The position numbers and the translations under genes are program-made. Source: Pseudomonadota bacterium (GTDB taxonomy: Bacteria > Desulfobacterota > Desulfovibrionia > Desulfovibrionales > Desulfovibrionaceae). Taken from it: a DNA stretch of 17,982 nt. Positions 1 to 8,464 of this stretch are shown here, in pieces. The stretch's first letter is position 1. Each line of letters starts with the position of its first letter. Location of the stretch: NCBI GenBank assembly GCA_023438245.1, contig JAEXRD010000023.1, positions 1 to 17,982 on the forward strand. Reading direction: 5' to 3'. The notes below the pieces were generated by a model that did not search any database, had not been told where the DNA came from, and saw only the letters and a program-made list of their open reading frames with translations.

Positions 1-1
1 C

Positions 2-241
2 GACCGTCCCGGCCAGCGCCCCGAGCAGAGGGCTGGCCAGCGGACGGACGATCGGCCCCGCCGCGACGACCAGCGCCCCCGCCGTGACGACAGGCGCGAT
101 GCCCGCCCGGACAGCCGCGACGAGCGCCGCCCCGTAAGCGCCGCCTCCCGTGAGGGCCAGCGCGAGGCCAGCCAGGCTCCGCGCCAGGACTCCCGTCCCG
201 GCTACCGCAAGCCCAAGGGCTACCTGCGCATCGACGCCTAG
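2..241 (+). CDS. C-terminal tail of an unidentified Arg/Asp-rich protein (partial, 5' end outside window)
   Basis: An open frame enters from the left edge and ends at TAG 239-241, giving 79 residues with no internal start needed. The composition is highly biased: clusters of Arg, Asp, Gln and Pro (for example RPRRDDQRPRRDDRRDARP), then a short more ordered end, GYRKPKGYLRIDA. Disordered basic tails of this kind are common on RNA-binding proteins such as DEAD-box helicases of the RhlE type and on some pseudouridine synthases. The catalytic part lies outside the window, so the family cannot be fixed. The codon choice matches the GC-rich genes downstream. It is not the histidine kinase one might expect beside a response regulator. 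The reading frame is fairly sure; the identity is inference only. Confidence 0.6.
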   Translation, partial: DRPGQRPEQRAGQRTDDRPRRDDQRPRRDDRRDARPDSRDERRPVSAASREGQREASQAPRQDSRPGYRKPKGYLRIDA

Positions 242-274
242 CCCAAGCCCCACGCGCCGCCGCCGCGCGCCAGA

Positions 275-303
275 TTGACGCCGGGGCGCACATGCCCTAA
301 TCC
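275..303 (+). promoter_or_regulatory. Tentative sigma-70-like promoter for the response regulator
   Basis: TTGACG (275-280) matches five of six -35 consensus bases. The best-spaced -10 candidate, TAATCC (298-303, 17-bp spacer), is poor. CCTAAT (296-301) is closer to consensus but leaves only a 15-bp spacer. The site lies in the gap between the upstream gene and the regulator start at 418. It is a weak call resting mainly on the -35 element. Confidence 0.25.
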
Positions 304-311
304 ATACTTGG

Positions 312-355
312 CAGATCATTTCCGGGGGAGCGAAAGCTCCCCCGTGAACGATCTG
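312..355 (+). terminator. GC-rich hairpin with GAAA loop between the upstream gene and the regulator
   Basis: CGGGGGAGC (323-331) and GCTCCCCCG (336-344) form a perfect 9-bp stem closed by a GAAA tetraloop. An outer stem CAGATC/GATCTG (312-317 with 350-355) encloses it across an internal loop. No T tract follows, so it is not a standard intrinsic terminator. It could end the upstream transcript with help from Rho, or be a 5' leader structure of the regulator if transcription starts near 310. The hairpin is seen directly; the role is inference. Confidence 0.5.
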
Positions 356-405
356 GCCCGGTGTTTGCTATTGCGCGCCACAGTCCCTCACCGCAAACGC
401 CAGCC

Positions 406-410
406 GGGAG
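406..410 (+). promoter_or_regulatory. Ribosome binding site that fixes the GTG start of the regulator
   Basis: GGGAG lies 7 bases before GTG 418. The same frame is open back to GTG 361, but that start has no good Shine-Dalgarno sequence and would add 19 residues ahead of the receiver domain, which normally begins a few residues before its first beta strand. Confidence 0.65.
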
Positions 411-417
411 AAAGTCC

Positions 418-1959
<1,542 letters not shown>

Positions 1960-1960
1960 C

Positions 1961-1980
1961 CTGTCCAGAAAATCAGACTG
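1961..1980 (+). promoter_or_regulatory. Possible degenerate second activator site
   Basis: These 20 bases begin with CTGTCC and end with CAGACTG, matching the perfect inverted repeat at 2116-2135 in length, in the first six bases and in five of the last seven. The site lies immediately after the regulator stop codon, about 270 bp before the expected sigma-54 start. Low confidence, because half-matches of this length can arise by chance. Confidence 0.3.
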
Positions 1981-2115
1981 CGGGGGAGGCCCTGCCCGGC
2001 GAAAAAGCGAGCGTTCACTCGTCCGCGGGTGGCCGTGGGCGGGGCTGGCCCCCCGTGCTGGCACCACGCACTGCCGCATCTTGCGGGCATTGTTGCCTTT
2101 CCGTGCCTCTTGCTG

Positions 2116-2135
2116 CTGTCCGAAATCCCGGACAG
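2116..2135 (+). promoter_or_regulatory. Inverted repeat, probable enhancer (UAS) for the sigma-54 activator
   Basis: CTGTCCG, six spacer bases, then CGGACAG: a perfect 7-bp dyad, 20 bp in all. Its centre is about 84 bp upstream of the -24 GG and about 110 bp before the likely transcription start, the usual distance for NtrC-type activator sites. The regulator gene directly upstream makes it the obvious ligand. The repeat is seen directly; the binding partner is inferred. Confidence 0.65.
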
Positions 2136-2207
2136 GGCCTGGGCGACGGCCCGGAATCCGGCCTGTTGGCGGCATGATGTCCCGTCATTTCTGTAGGTTG
2201 CCTAATG

Positions 2208-2222
2208 TGGCACACAAGTTGC
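2208..2222 (+). promoter_or_regulatory. Sigma-54 (RpoN) promoter of the lactate oxidation operon
   Basis: TGGCAC-N5-TTGC, with -24 GG at 2209-2210 and -12 GC at 2221-2222, has the exact 10-base GG-to-GC spacing required by sigma-54. Transcription should start near 2234, leaving a leader of about 57 bases before ATG 2291. An NtrC-family activator gene lies upstream and a matching dyad sits about 100 bp before the start point. This is the best promoter match in the window. Confidence 0.88.
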
Positions 2223-2290
2223 CTTGGCGTAACGGAATGTGGCTCCGTCGCACCGCGTGAACCCGAAACGAACTCCCAGGAGATGTGGAT

Positions 2291-3670
2291 ATGAACGACG
2301 CCCTGCTGAAGGAATTCCAGGCCCTGGTGGGCAAAGAGAACGTCATGGAGAGCGAGGCCGACAAGTTCTCCTACGCCTACGACGCCGCCGTGCTCGATCC
2401 CGTTGTGCCCGGCCTGGTGGTGCGCCCCGAGAGTCGCGAGGCCCTGGGCAAGGTTGTGAAGCTCTGCAACGAAAACGGCCTGCCCATCACCGTGCGCGGC
2501 AGCGGCACCAACCTGTCCGGCGGAACCATTCCCAGCAAGGGCGGCGTGGTCATCCTCACCAACGCGCTCAACAAAATTTTGGAGATCAACGAGGCCGACC
2601 TCTACGCCATCGTCGAGCCGGGCGTCATCACCGCCAAGTTCGCCGCCGAGGTGGCCTCCAAGGGCCTGTTCTATCCCCCCGATCCGGGCAGCCAGGCCGT
2701 TTCCACCCTGGGCGGCAACGTGGCCGAGAACGCCGGTGGCCTGCGCGGGCTCAAGTACGGCGTCACCAAGGACTACGTCATGGGCGTGGACTTCTTCGAC
2801 GTGGACGGCGAGATCGTGAAGAGCGGCTCGCGCACGGTGAAGTGCGTCACCGGCCTGAACCTGGCCGGGCTCATGGTCGGCAGCGAGGGCACCCTCGGCG
2901 TGTTCGAGAAGATCACCCTGAAGCTCACCCCGCCGCCCCTGGCCGCCAAGGCCATGATGGCCATCTTCGACGACGTGAACAAGGCCAGCGAGACCGTGGC
3001 CGCCATCATCGCCGCCAAGATCGTGCCCGCCACCCTGGAGTTCATGGACAACTTCACCATCCGCACCGTGGAGGACTTCGCCAAGGCCGGGCTGCCCGTG
3101 GACGCCCAGGCCCTGCTGCTCATCGAGGTGGACGGCCCCCCCGGCCAGGTGGCCGACGAGGCCGAGAAGGTCGAGGAGATCTGCAAGCGCCTGGGCGCGT
3201 TGCGCATCCAGGTGGCCAAGGACGCCGCCGAGCGCAACAAGGTCTGGGAGGCCCGCCGCGCGGCCCTTTCCGCCCTGGCGCGCGTGTCCCCCACCACCGT
3301 GCTGGAAGACGCCACCGTGCCCCGCAGCAAGATCCCGGCCATGATGCATGAGCTGGACCGCATCGCCAAGCAGTACAAGCTGACCATCGGCACCTTCGGC
3401 CACGCGGGCGACGGCAACCTGCACCCCACCATCCTCACCGACCGCCGCAACACCGAGGAGTGGCACCGCGTCGAGGCCGCCATCGACGACATCTTCGACG
3501 TGGCCCTGAGCCTGGGCGGCACCCTCTCCGGCGAGCACGGCATCGGCATGGCCAAGAGCAAGTACATGGAGAAGGAGACCAGCCGCGCCACCATCCTGTA
3601 TTCCCGCCGCCTCAAGAAGGCCCTCGACCCCAAGGGCATCCTGAATCCCGGCAAGATCATCGGGGAGTAG
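2291..3670 (+). CDS. FAD-binding D-lactate dehydrogenase (GlcD/DLD family)
   Basis: The 459-residue flavoprotein is predicted to oxidise D-lactate (or glycolate-like 2-hydroxy acids) to pyruvate, passing electrons to the Fe-S protein encoded next. It has an N-terminal FAD_binding_4 (PCMH) domain with RGSGTNLSGG (69-78) and the DPGSQAVSTLGGNVAENAGG stretch (about 131-150), then a FAD-oxidase C domain with GHAGDGNLHP (370-379), SGEHGIG (H416) and the closing LDPKGILNPGKI. Full length for the family. ATG 2291 is chosen over the in-frame GTG 2285 because AGGAG (2278-2282) lies 8 bases before it. It is first in the operon behind the sigma-54 promoter, 5 bases from the next start. The gene order matches D. 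vulgaris DVU3027. Lactate rather than glycolate is inferred from the permease, pta and ackA neighbours. Confidence 0.9.
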   Translation: MNDALLKEFQALVGKENVMESEADKFSYAYDAAVLDPVVPGLVVRPESREALGKVVKLCNENGLPITVRGSGTNLSGGTIPSKGGVVILTNALNKILEINEADLYAIVEPGVITAKFAAEVASKGLFYPPDPGSQAVSTLGGNVAENAGGLRGLKYGVTKDYVMGVDFFDVDGEIVKSGSRTVKCVTGLNLAGLMVGSEGTLGVFEKITLKLTPPPLAAKAMMAIFDDVNKASETVAAIIAAKIVPATLEFMDNFTIRTVEDFAKAGLPVDAQALLLIEVDGPPGQVADEAEKVEEICKRLGALRIQVAKDAAERNKVWEARRAALSALARVSPTTVLEDATVPRSKIPAMMHELDRIAKQYKLTIGTFGHAGDGNLHPTILTDRRNTEEWHRVEAAIDDIFDVALSLGGTLSGEHGIGMAKSKYMEKETSRATILYSRRLKKALDPKGILNPGKIIGE

Positions 3671-3674
3671 GACC

Positions 3675-4964
3675 ATGGCCGACATGCGCGAACTTCTGAA
3701 GCTCCTGAAGGAGCTGGACGACCAGCTGGTGGCCTGCATGCGCTGCGGCATGTGCCAGGCCGTGTGCCCCATCTACGGCCAGACCGGCCGCGAGGGCGAC
3801 GTGGCCCGCGGCAAGATCGCCCTGCTGGAAGGCCTGGCCCGCGAGATGGTCAAGGACCCCGACGGCGTGCAGGACAAGGTCACCCGCTGCCTGCTGTGCG
3901 GCTCCTGCCAGGCCAACTGCCCCAGCGGCGTGAAGGCCCTGGACATCTTCCTCAAGGCCCGCACCATCCTGGTGGGCTACCGGGGCCTGTCCAAGACCAA
4001 GCAGGCCATCTTCCGCGGCATGCTCACCAAGCCCAAGCTGTTCAACAAGCTCCTGGGCGTGGCCAGCATGTTCCAGGGCCTGTTCACCACCCCGGTCAAC
4101 GACATCATCGGCTCCTCCTGCTCCAAGTTCCTGGCCCCCGTGCTGGGCGACCGCCACCTGATGCTGCTGGCCAAGACCCCGCTGCACAAGGAAGTGCCCA
4201 GCCTGGACACCCCGGCGGGCGTAAGCGGCCTCAAGGTGGCCTTCTTCCCCGGCTGCCTGGCCGACAAGATCTTCCCCCGCGTGGGCCATGCCGTGCTCAA
4301 GGTCTTGAAGCACCACGGCGTGGGCGTGTTCCTGCCCGAGGGCCAGGCCTGCTGCGGCATCCCGGCCCTGTCCAGCGGCGACAAGCAGAGCTACGACAAG
4401 CTGGTCAAGGCCAACATCGAGGCCTTCAAGGGCGGGAAGTTCGACTACCTGGTCACCCCCTGCGCCACCTGCACCAGCACCATGAAGAAGATCTGGCCCA
4501 TGATGGCCGAGGGCCTGCCCAAGGCCGACCAGGAAGCCATCAAGGAGCTCTCCGCCAAGATCATGGACGTCAACGCCTTCGTGGTGGACAAGCTGGGCGT
4601 GACCCCGCCCGCGGCCAAGGCCGGGGCCAAGACCGTCACCGTGCACGACCCCTGCCACCTGAAGAAGTCCCTGGGCGTTTCCGCTCAGCCCCGCGCCGTG
4701 CTGGCCATGAACCCCGGCTATGCCGTGAAGGAAATGGCCGCCAGCGACGCCTGCTGCGGCTGCGGCGGCAGCTTCACCTTGCAGCACGCGGGCATCTCGG
4801 CCAAGATCGGCCAGCAGAAGCGCGACAGCATCGTCGCCACCGGGGCCGAGGTCGTGGCCATGGGCTGCCCGGCCTGCATGCTCCAGATCTCCGACATGCT
4901 CTCCCGCAACGGCGACCGCATCGCCGTGAAGCATCCCATGGAGATCTACGCGGAGACGCTTTAA
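3675..4964 (+). CDS. (Fe-S)-binding CCG-domain protein, partner of D-lactate dehydrogenase (GlcF-like)
   Basis: The 429-residue iron-sulfur protein is probably the electron-accepting subunit for the flavoprotein upstream. Two classic 4Fe-4S motifs are near the N-terminus: CMRCGMCQAVCP (C21, C24, C27, C31) and CLLCGSCQANCP (C72, C75, C78, C82). Two cysteine-rich CCG domains follow (FFPGCL...ACCGIP, then HDPCHLKKS...CCGCGGSF...GCPACM), as in HdrD/HdrB and GlcF. ATG 3675 follows GGGGAG (3662-3667) at 7 bases, and this site overlaps the end of the dehydrogenase gene, pointing to translational coupling. It corresponds by order and architecture to DVU3028 of D. vulgaris. The terminal electron acceptor (menaquinone or a membrane complex) cannot be told from sequence; no membrane helices are evident. 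Confidence 0.88.
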   Translation: MADMRELLKLLKELDDQLVACMRCGMCQAVCPIYGQTGREGDVARGKIALLEGLAREMVKDPDGVQDKVTRCLLCGSCQANCPSGVKALDIFLKARTILVGYRGLSKTKQAIFRGMLTKPKLFNKLLGVASMFQGLFTTPVNDIIGSSCSKFLAPVLGDRHLMLLAKTPLHKEVPSLDTPAGVSGLKVAFFPGCLADKIFPRVGHAVLKVLKHHGVGVFLPEGQACCGIPALSSGDKQSYDKLVKANIEAFKGGKFDYLVTPCATCTSTMKKIWPMMAEGLPKADQEAIKELSAKIMDVNAFVVDKLGVTPPAAKAGAKTVTVHDPCHLKKSLGVSAQPRAVLAMNPGYAVKEMAASDACCGCGGSFTLQHAGISAKIGQQKRDSIVATGAEVVAMGCPACMLQISDMLSRNGDRIAVKHPMEIYAETL

Positions 4965-4976
4965 GCGAGGTCCCCT

Positions 4977-5030
4977 CCCGGCGCCGGGGGCCCCCGCCCC
5001 TGTCCCCCTCAAGACATTCCCGGCGCCGGG
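4977..5030 (+). repeat. Two copies of a 12-bp palindrome, 42 bp apart, in the gap before pta
   Basis: CCCGGCGCCGGG occurs at 4977-4988 and again at 5019-5030. Each copy is a perfect palindrome, and the second extends to 14 bp (5018-5031). A further palindrome, CGGGGGCCCCCG (4985-4996), overlaps the first. The copies are 42 bp apart, about four helical turns. They may form RNA hairpins between the Fe-S gene and pta, or be paired protein sites. The function is unknown. Confidence 0.6.
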
Positions 5031-5043
5031 AGAACCCATATAC

Positions 5044-5050
5044 AAGGAGA
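5044..5050 (+). promoter_or_regulatory. Ribosome binding site that fixes the GTG start of pta
   Basis: AAGGAGA lies 6 bases before GTG 5057. The reading frame is open far upstream only as a shadow of the Fe-S gene, so this site marks the true start. Confidence 0.75.
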
Positions 5051-5056
5051 AGAGAA

Positions 5057-7165
5057 GTGGCCGACACCCTATTCGTCACCGGCGTGGAGCCGCGCAGCGG
5101 CAAGTCCGCCATCATCCTGGGACTGATGCAGCTTTTGCTGCGCGACATCCAGAAGGTGGCGTTCTTCCGTCCCATCATCAACGCCCCGGCCACCGGCGCC
5201 AAGGACCACGACATCAACCTGGTCATGAGCCAGTTCCACCTGGACATGCGCCACTCCGAAGCCTACTCCATGACCATGCAGCAGGCCCGGGAGATGATCA
5301 ACCAGGGCCAGCACGAGGCGCTGCTCGAAAAGATCCTCAACGACTTCAACGCGCTGAAAAGCCGCTTCGACTTCGTGCTCTGCGAGGGCACCGACTTCCT
5401 GGGCAGCGACCCGGCCTTCGAGTTCGACATCAACGCCGACATCGCCGCCAACCTGGGCTGCCCGGTGCTGCTGGTCAGCAACGGCCAGCAGAAGACCCAG
5501 GCCGAGATCGTGGCCAGCACCCAGCTCACCATCGAGTCCTTCGAGGACAAGGGCCTGGACATCCTCTGCGCCATCATCAACCGCGTGGAGGACGCCGACG
5601 GCGAGGCCATGGTGGAGGAGCTCAAGGGCAAGATCAACTGCCCGGACTGCTTCCCCATCTACGTCATCCCCGAGGACACCCGCCTGGGCAAGCCCACCGT
5701 GGGCGACGTGGTGAAGTGGCTGGACGCCAAGGTGCTCTACGGCGGCGACATGCTGCCCAACCTGGTGGACAGCTACGTCATCGCGGCCATGCAGCTGGGC
5801 AACTTCCTCAACTACATCGACCGCGGCAGCCTGGTCATCACCCCCGGCGACCGCAGCGACATCATCCTGGGCAGCCTGGCCTCCCGGCTTTCCACCAACT
5901 ACCCGGACATCTCCGGCATCCTGCTCACCGGCGGCCTGAACCCGTCCGACTCGGTCATCAAGCTCATCGAGGGCTGGGTGGGCGCGCCCATTCCCATCCT
6001 CATGGCCCAGGGCCACACCTACAAGACCGCGCGCGTGCTCTACGACCTGTACGGCCGCATCGAGCCGGGCGACCAGAACAAGATCCAGTCGGCCCTGCGC
6101 GTGTTCGAGGAGCACGTGGTCATCGACGAGCTTCGCGCCAAGCTCATCGCCGCCAAGCCCTCCACCATCACGCCCAAGATGTTCGAGTTCCGCCTGATCC
6201 AGAAGGCCAAGGCCAAGAAGCAGCACATCGTGCTGCCCGAGGGCACGGGCGAGCGCATCATGCGCGCCGCCGACATCCTGCTTCGCCGCGGCGTGGTCGA
6301 CATCACCCTGCTGGGCAAGGAGATGGAGATCCGCAACAAGATGAGCGCCCTGGGCCTGGAGCTGGAGGGCGTGAACATCGTGGAGCCGGGCAAGAGCGCC
6401 AACTACGACGAATACGTGCAGACCTACTTCGAGCTGCGCAAGCACAAGGGCATCCGCGAGGAGGACGCCCGCGACCGCATGCTCGACCCGACCTACTACT
6501 CCACCATGATGGTGTACAAGGGCCACGCCGACGGCATGGTCTCCGGCTCCATCACCACCACCCAGCAGACCATCCGCCCGGCGTTCGAGATCATCAAGAC
6601 CAAGCCCGGGGCCTCCATCGTGTCCAGCGTGTTCTTCATGTGCCTGAAGGACCGCGTGCTGGTGTACGGCGACTGCGCCGTGAATCCCAATCCCAGCGCC
6701 AAGGAGCTGGCCGAGATCGCGCTTTCCAGCGCCGAGACCGCCCGCATCTTCGGCCTGGAGCCGCGCGTGGCCATGCTGTCGTACTCCACCGGCGCCTCCG
6801 GCAAGGGCGAGGACGTGCAGAAGGTCATCGAGGCCACCAAGCTGGCCCACGAGGCCGCGCCCGACCTGCTGCTGGAAGGCCCGCTGCAGTACGACGCCGC
6901 CGTGGACCTGGAGGTGGCCCAGACCAAGATGCCCGACAGCCTGGTGGCAGGCCGGGCCACGGTGTTCATCTTCCCCGACCTGAACACCGGCAACAACACC
7001 TACAAGGCCGTGCAGCGCTCCGCCCAGGCCGTGGCCATCGGCCCGGTGCTGCAGGGCCTGAACAAGCCCGTCAACGACCTCTCGCGCGGGTGCACCGTGC
7101 CCGACATCGTCAACACCGTGGCCATCACGGCCATCCAGGCCCAGGCCGTGAAGGCCCAGGGATAG
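5057..7165 (+). CDS. pta: Phosphate acetyltransferase, long form with DRTGG domain
   Basis: Pta converts acetyl-CoA and phosphate to acetyl-phosphate and CoA, the step before ATP formation. The 702-residue product is the long type: an N-terminal P-loop-like (BioD-like) domain with GVEPRSGKSA (9-18), a middle DRTGG domain (about 215-330) and the C-terminal PTA_PTB catalytic domain (about 378 to the end) with LPEGTGERIMRAADILLRRG, YGDCAVNPNPSAKELAEIAL, SYSTGASGKGEDV and the FPDLNTGNNTYKAVQRS segment typical of the family. GTG is the start, set by AAGGAGA. Seven bases separate its stop from ackA. In sulfate reducers it completes lactate-to-acetate oxidation and yields substrate-level ATP. The pyruvate:ferredoxin oxidoreductase that would feed it is not in this window, although it lies in the equivalent D. 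vulgaris cluster. Confidence 0.95.
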   Translation: MADTLFVTGVEPRSGKSAIILGLMQLLLRDIQKVAFFRPIINAPATGAKDHDINLVMSQFHLDMRHSEAYSMTMQQAREMINQGQHEALLEKILNDFNALKSRFDFVLCEGTDFLGSDPAFEFDINADIAANLGCPVLLVSNGQQKTQAEIVASTQLTIESFEDKGLDILCAIINRVEDADGEAMVEELKGKINCPDCFPIYVIPEDTRLGKPTVGDVVKWLDAKVLYGGDMLPNLVDSYVIAAMQLGNFLNYIDRGSLVITPGDRSDIILGSLASRLSTNYPDISGILLTGGLNPSDSVIKLIEGWVGAPIPILMAQGHTYKTARVLYDLYGRIEPGDQNKIQSALRVFEEHVVIDELRAKLIAAKPSTITPKMFEFRLIQKAKAKKQHIVLPEGTGERIMRAADILLRRGVVDITLLGKEMEIRNKMSALGLELEGVNIVEPGKSANYDEYVQTYFELRKHKGIREEDARDRMLDPTYYSTMMVYKGHADGMVSGSITTTQQTIRPAFEIIKTKPGASIVSSVFFMCLKDRVLVYGDCAVNPNPSAKELAEIALSSAETARIFGLEPRVAMLSYSTGASGKGEDVQKVIEATKLAHEAAPDLLLEGPLQYDAAVDLEVAQTKMPDSLVAGRATVFIFPDLNTGNNTYKAVQRSAQAVAIGPVLQGLNKPVNDLSRGCTVPDIVNTVAITAIQAQAVKAQG

Positions 7166-7172
7166 GAAGTCC

Positions 7173-8381
7173 ATGAACATTCTCGTCATCAATTCCGGAA
7201 GCTCGTCCATCAAGTACCAGCTGCTCGACATGAGCTGCGAGCGCGTGCTGTGCTCCGGCACGGTGGAGCGCATCGGCGAAGCCATGGGCTCGCTGAACCA
7301 CAAGATCGCCCCGGGCAGCCCGGCGGAGGACAAGATCACCCTCACCCAGCCCATCCCCAGCCACGAGGAGGGCATGCACCTGGTCATCGGGCTCATCACC
7401 GACGCCCAGCGCGGCGTGGTCAAGAGCACGGCGGACATCAAGGCCATCGGCCACCGCGTGGTGCAGGGCGGCGACCTGTTCAACAGCTCCCGCCTGGTGG
7501 ACGACACGGTCATGGAGGGGCTGGAGAAGCTCATCCCCCTGGCCCCGGTGCACAATCCCGGCCACCTGGCGGGCATGCGCGTCTCGCGCGAGCTGTTCCC
7601 CGGCACCCCGCAGGTGGCGGTGTTCGACACCGTGTTCCACCAGACCATGCCGCCCCGGGCCTACATGTACGCGCTGCCCTACGAGCTGTACGAGAACCTC
7701 AAGGTGCGCCGCTACGGCTTCCACGGCACCAGCCACGGCTACGTCACCAAGGAGGCCGCGCGCTTCCTGGGCCGGGCCGTGGAGCAGACCAACCTCATCA
7801 CCCTGCACCTGGGCAACGGCAGCTCCATGTGCGCGGTGAAGGAGGGCAAGAGCGTGGACACCACCATGGGCATCACCCCGCTGGAGGGCCTGATCATGGG
7901 CACCCGCAGCGGCGACGTGGACCCCGCGGTGTACCCGCTGCTGGCCGAGGCGCGCGGCATGTCCATCAAGGACATCGACGACATGGCCAACAAGCAGAGC
8001 GGCTTCAAGGGCATCTGCGGCATGAACGACATGCGCGACATCCACGAGGCCGTGGCCAAGGGCGACGCCCGGGCCAAGCTGGCGCTGGACATGTTCGGCT
8101 ATCGCAATCGCAAGTACGTGGGCTCCTATCTGGCGATCCTCGGCCGGGTGGACGCCCTGGTGTTCACGGCCGGCATCGGCGAGAACGATCCCGTGGCCAG
8201 GGAGCTTTCCTGCCGCGGCCTGGAACACCTGGGCATCAAGCTCGATCACGAGCGCAACATGGGTCCGGAGCGCGGCGCGCGCGACATCGCCGCCGCCGAC
8301 AGCCCCGTGCGCGTGCTGGTGATTCCCACCAACGAGGAGCTGGAAATCGCCCGGCAAACCGCCGAGGTGCTCCGCGCTTAG
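7173..8381 (+). CDS. ackA: Acetate kinase
   Basis: Acetate kinase transfers phosphate from acetyl-phosphate to ADP, giving acetate and ATP. The 402-residue protein has the usual length and all signatures: N-terminal NILVINSGSSSIKYQ (N7), HRVVQGG (R95), FDTVFHQTMP (catalytic Asp at D152), YGFHGTSHGYV (H184), LGNGSSMCAVKEGKSVDTTM, the TPLEGLIMGTRSGDVDP loop, GIGEND, and NEELEIA near the C-terminus (E388-E389). ATG 7173 follows AGGAAG, which overlaps the pta stop codon, so translation of the two is probably coupled. A 14-bp palindrome spans its stop codon. Confidence 0.96.
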   Translation: MNILVINSGSSSIKYQLLDMSCERVLCSGTVERIGEAMGSLNHKIAPGSPAEDKITLTQPIPSHEEGMHLVIGLITDAQRGVVKSTADIKAIGHRVVQGGDLFNSSRLVDDTVMEGLEKLIPLAPVHNPGHLAGMRVSRELFPGTPQVAVFDTVFHQTMPPRAYMYALPYELYENLKVRRYGFHGTSHGYVTKEAARFLGRAVEQTNLITLHLGNGSSMCAVKEGKSVDTTMGITPLEGLIMGTRSGDVDPAVYPLLAEARGMSIKDIDDMANKQSGFKGICGMNDMRDIHEAVAKGDARAKLALDMFGYRNRKYVGSYLAILGRVDALVFTAGIGENDPVARELSCRGLEHLGIKLDHERNMGPERGARDIAAADSPVRVLVIPTNEELEIARQTAEVLRA

Positions 8382-8390
8382 ACGTCTAAG
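8377..8390 (+). repeat. 14-bp perfect palindrome across the ackA stop codon
   Basis: CTTAGACGTCTAAG is self-complementary and includes the TAG stop (8379-8381). As RNA it would give a 5-bp stem with an ACGT loop, followed by GCTATTGTTT, too weak for a convincing terminator. The gap to the permease gene (8382-8464) holds no clear promoter. Confidence 0.45.
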
Positions 8391-8464
8391 GCTATTGTTT
8401 CCCGTGCGGATGGTGTGTCCGGCGGGGGGGATTACTGGAACCCATACCGCAAGGAGGATGAAGT

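Noticed and set aside
361..417. Upstream GTG start for the response regulator (19 extra residues)
   Set aside because: There is no good ribosome binding site before GTG 361, and receiver domains normally start right at the residues encoded from 418.
2059..2074. Second sigma-54-like sequence TGGCACCACGCACTGC
   Set aside because: The GG-to-GC spacing is 11 bases instead of the required 10 and the -12 half is poor. The site at 2208-2222 is exact.
1960..2290. A small gene in the 331-base gap after the regulator
   Set aside because: Open frames here are extensions of shadow frames with no ribosome binding site or family resemblance. The gap is better explained as the control region holding the dyad and the sigma-54 promoter.
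3752..5056. Long upstream extension of the pta frame, giving a 1137-residue protein
   Set aside because: The extension overlaps the Fe-S gene in another frame and translates to Arg/Pro/Gly-rich shadow sequence. The ribosome binding site at 5044-5050 and the normal Pta length support GTG 5057.
5069..7648. 859-residue open frame on the minus strand opposite pta and ackA
   Set aside because: It is the antisense shadow of two certain genes in GC-rich DNA. Its composition (His, Gly, Val, Leu, Asp runs) is the usual by-product of codon bias, and no family is recognisable.
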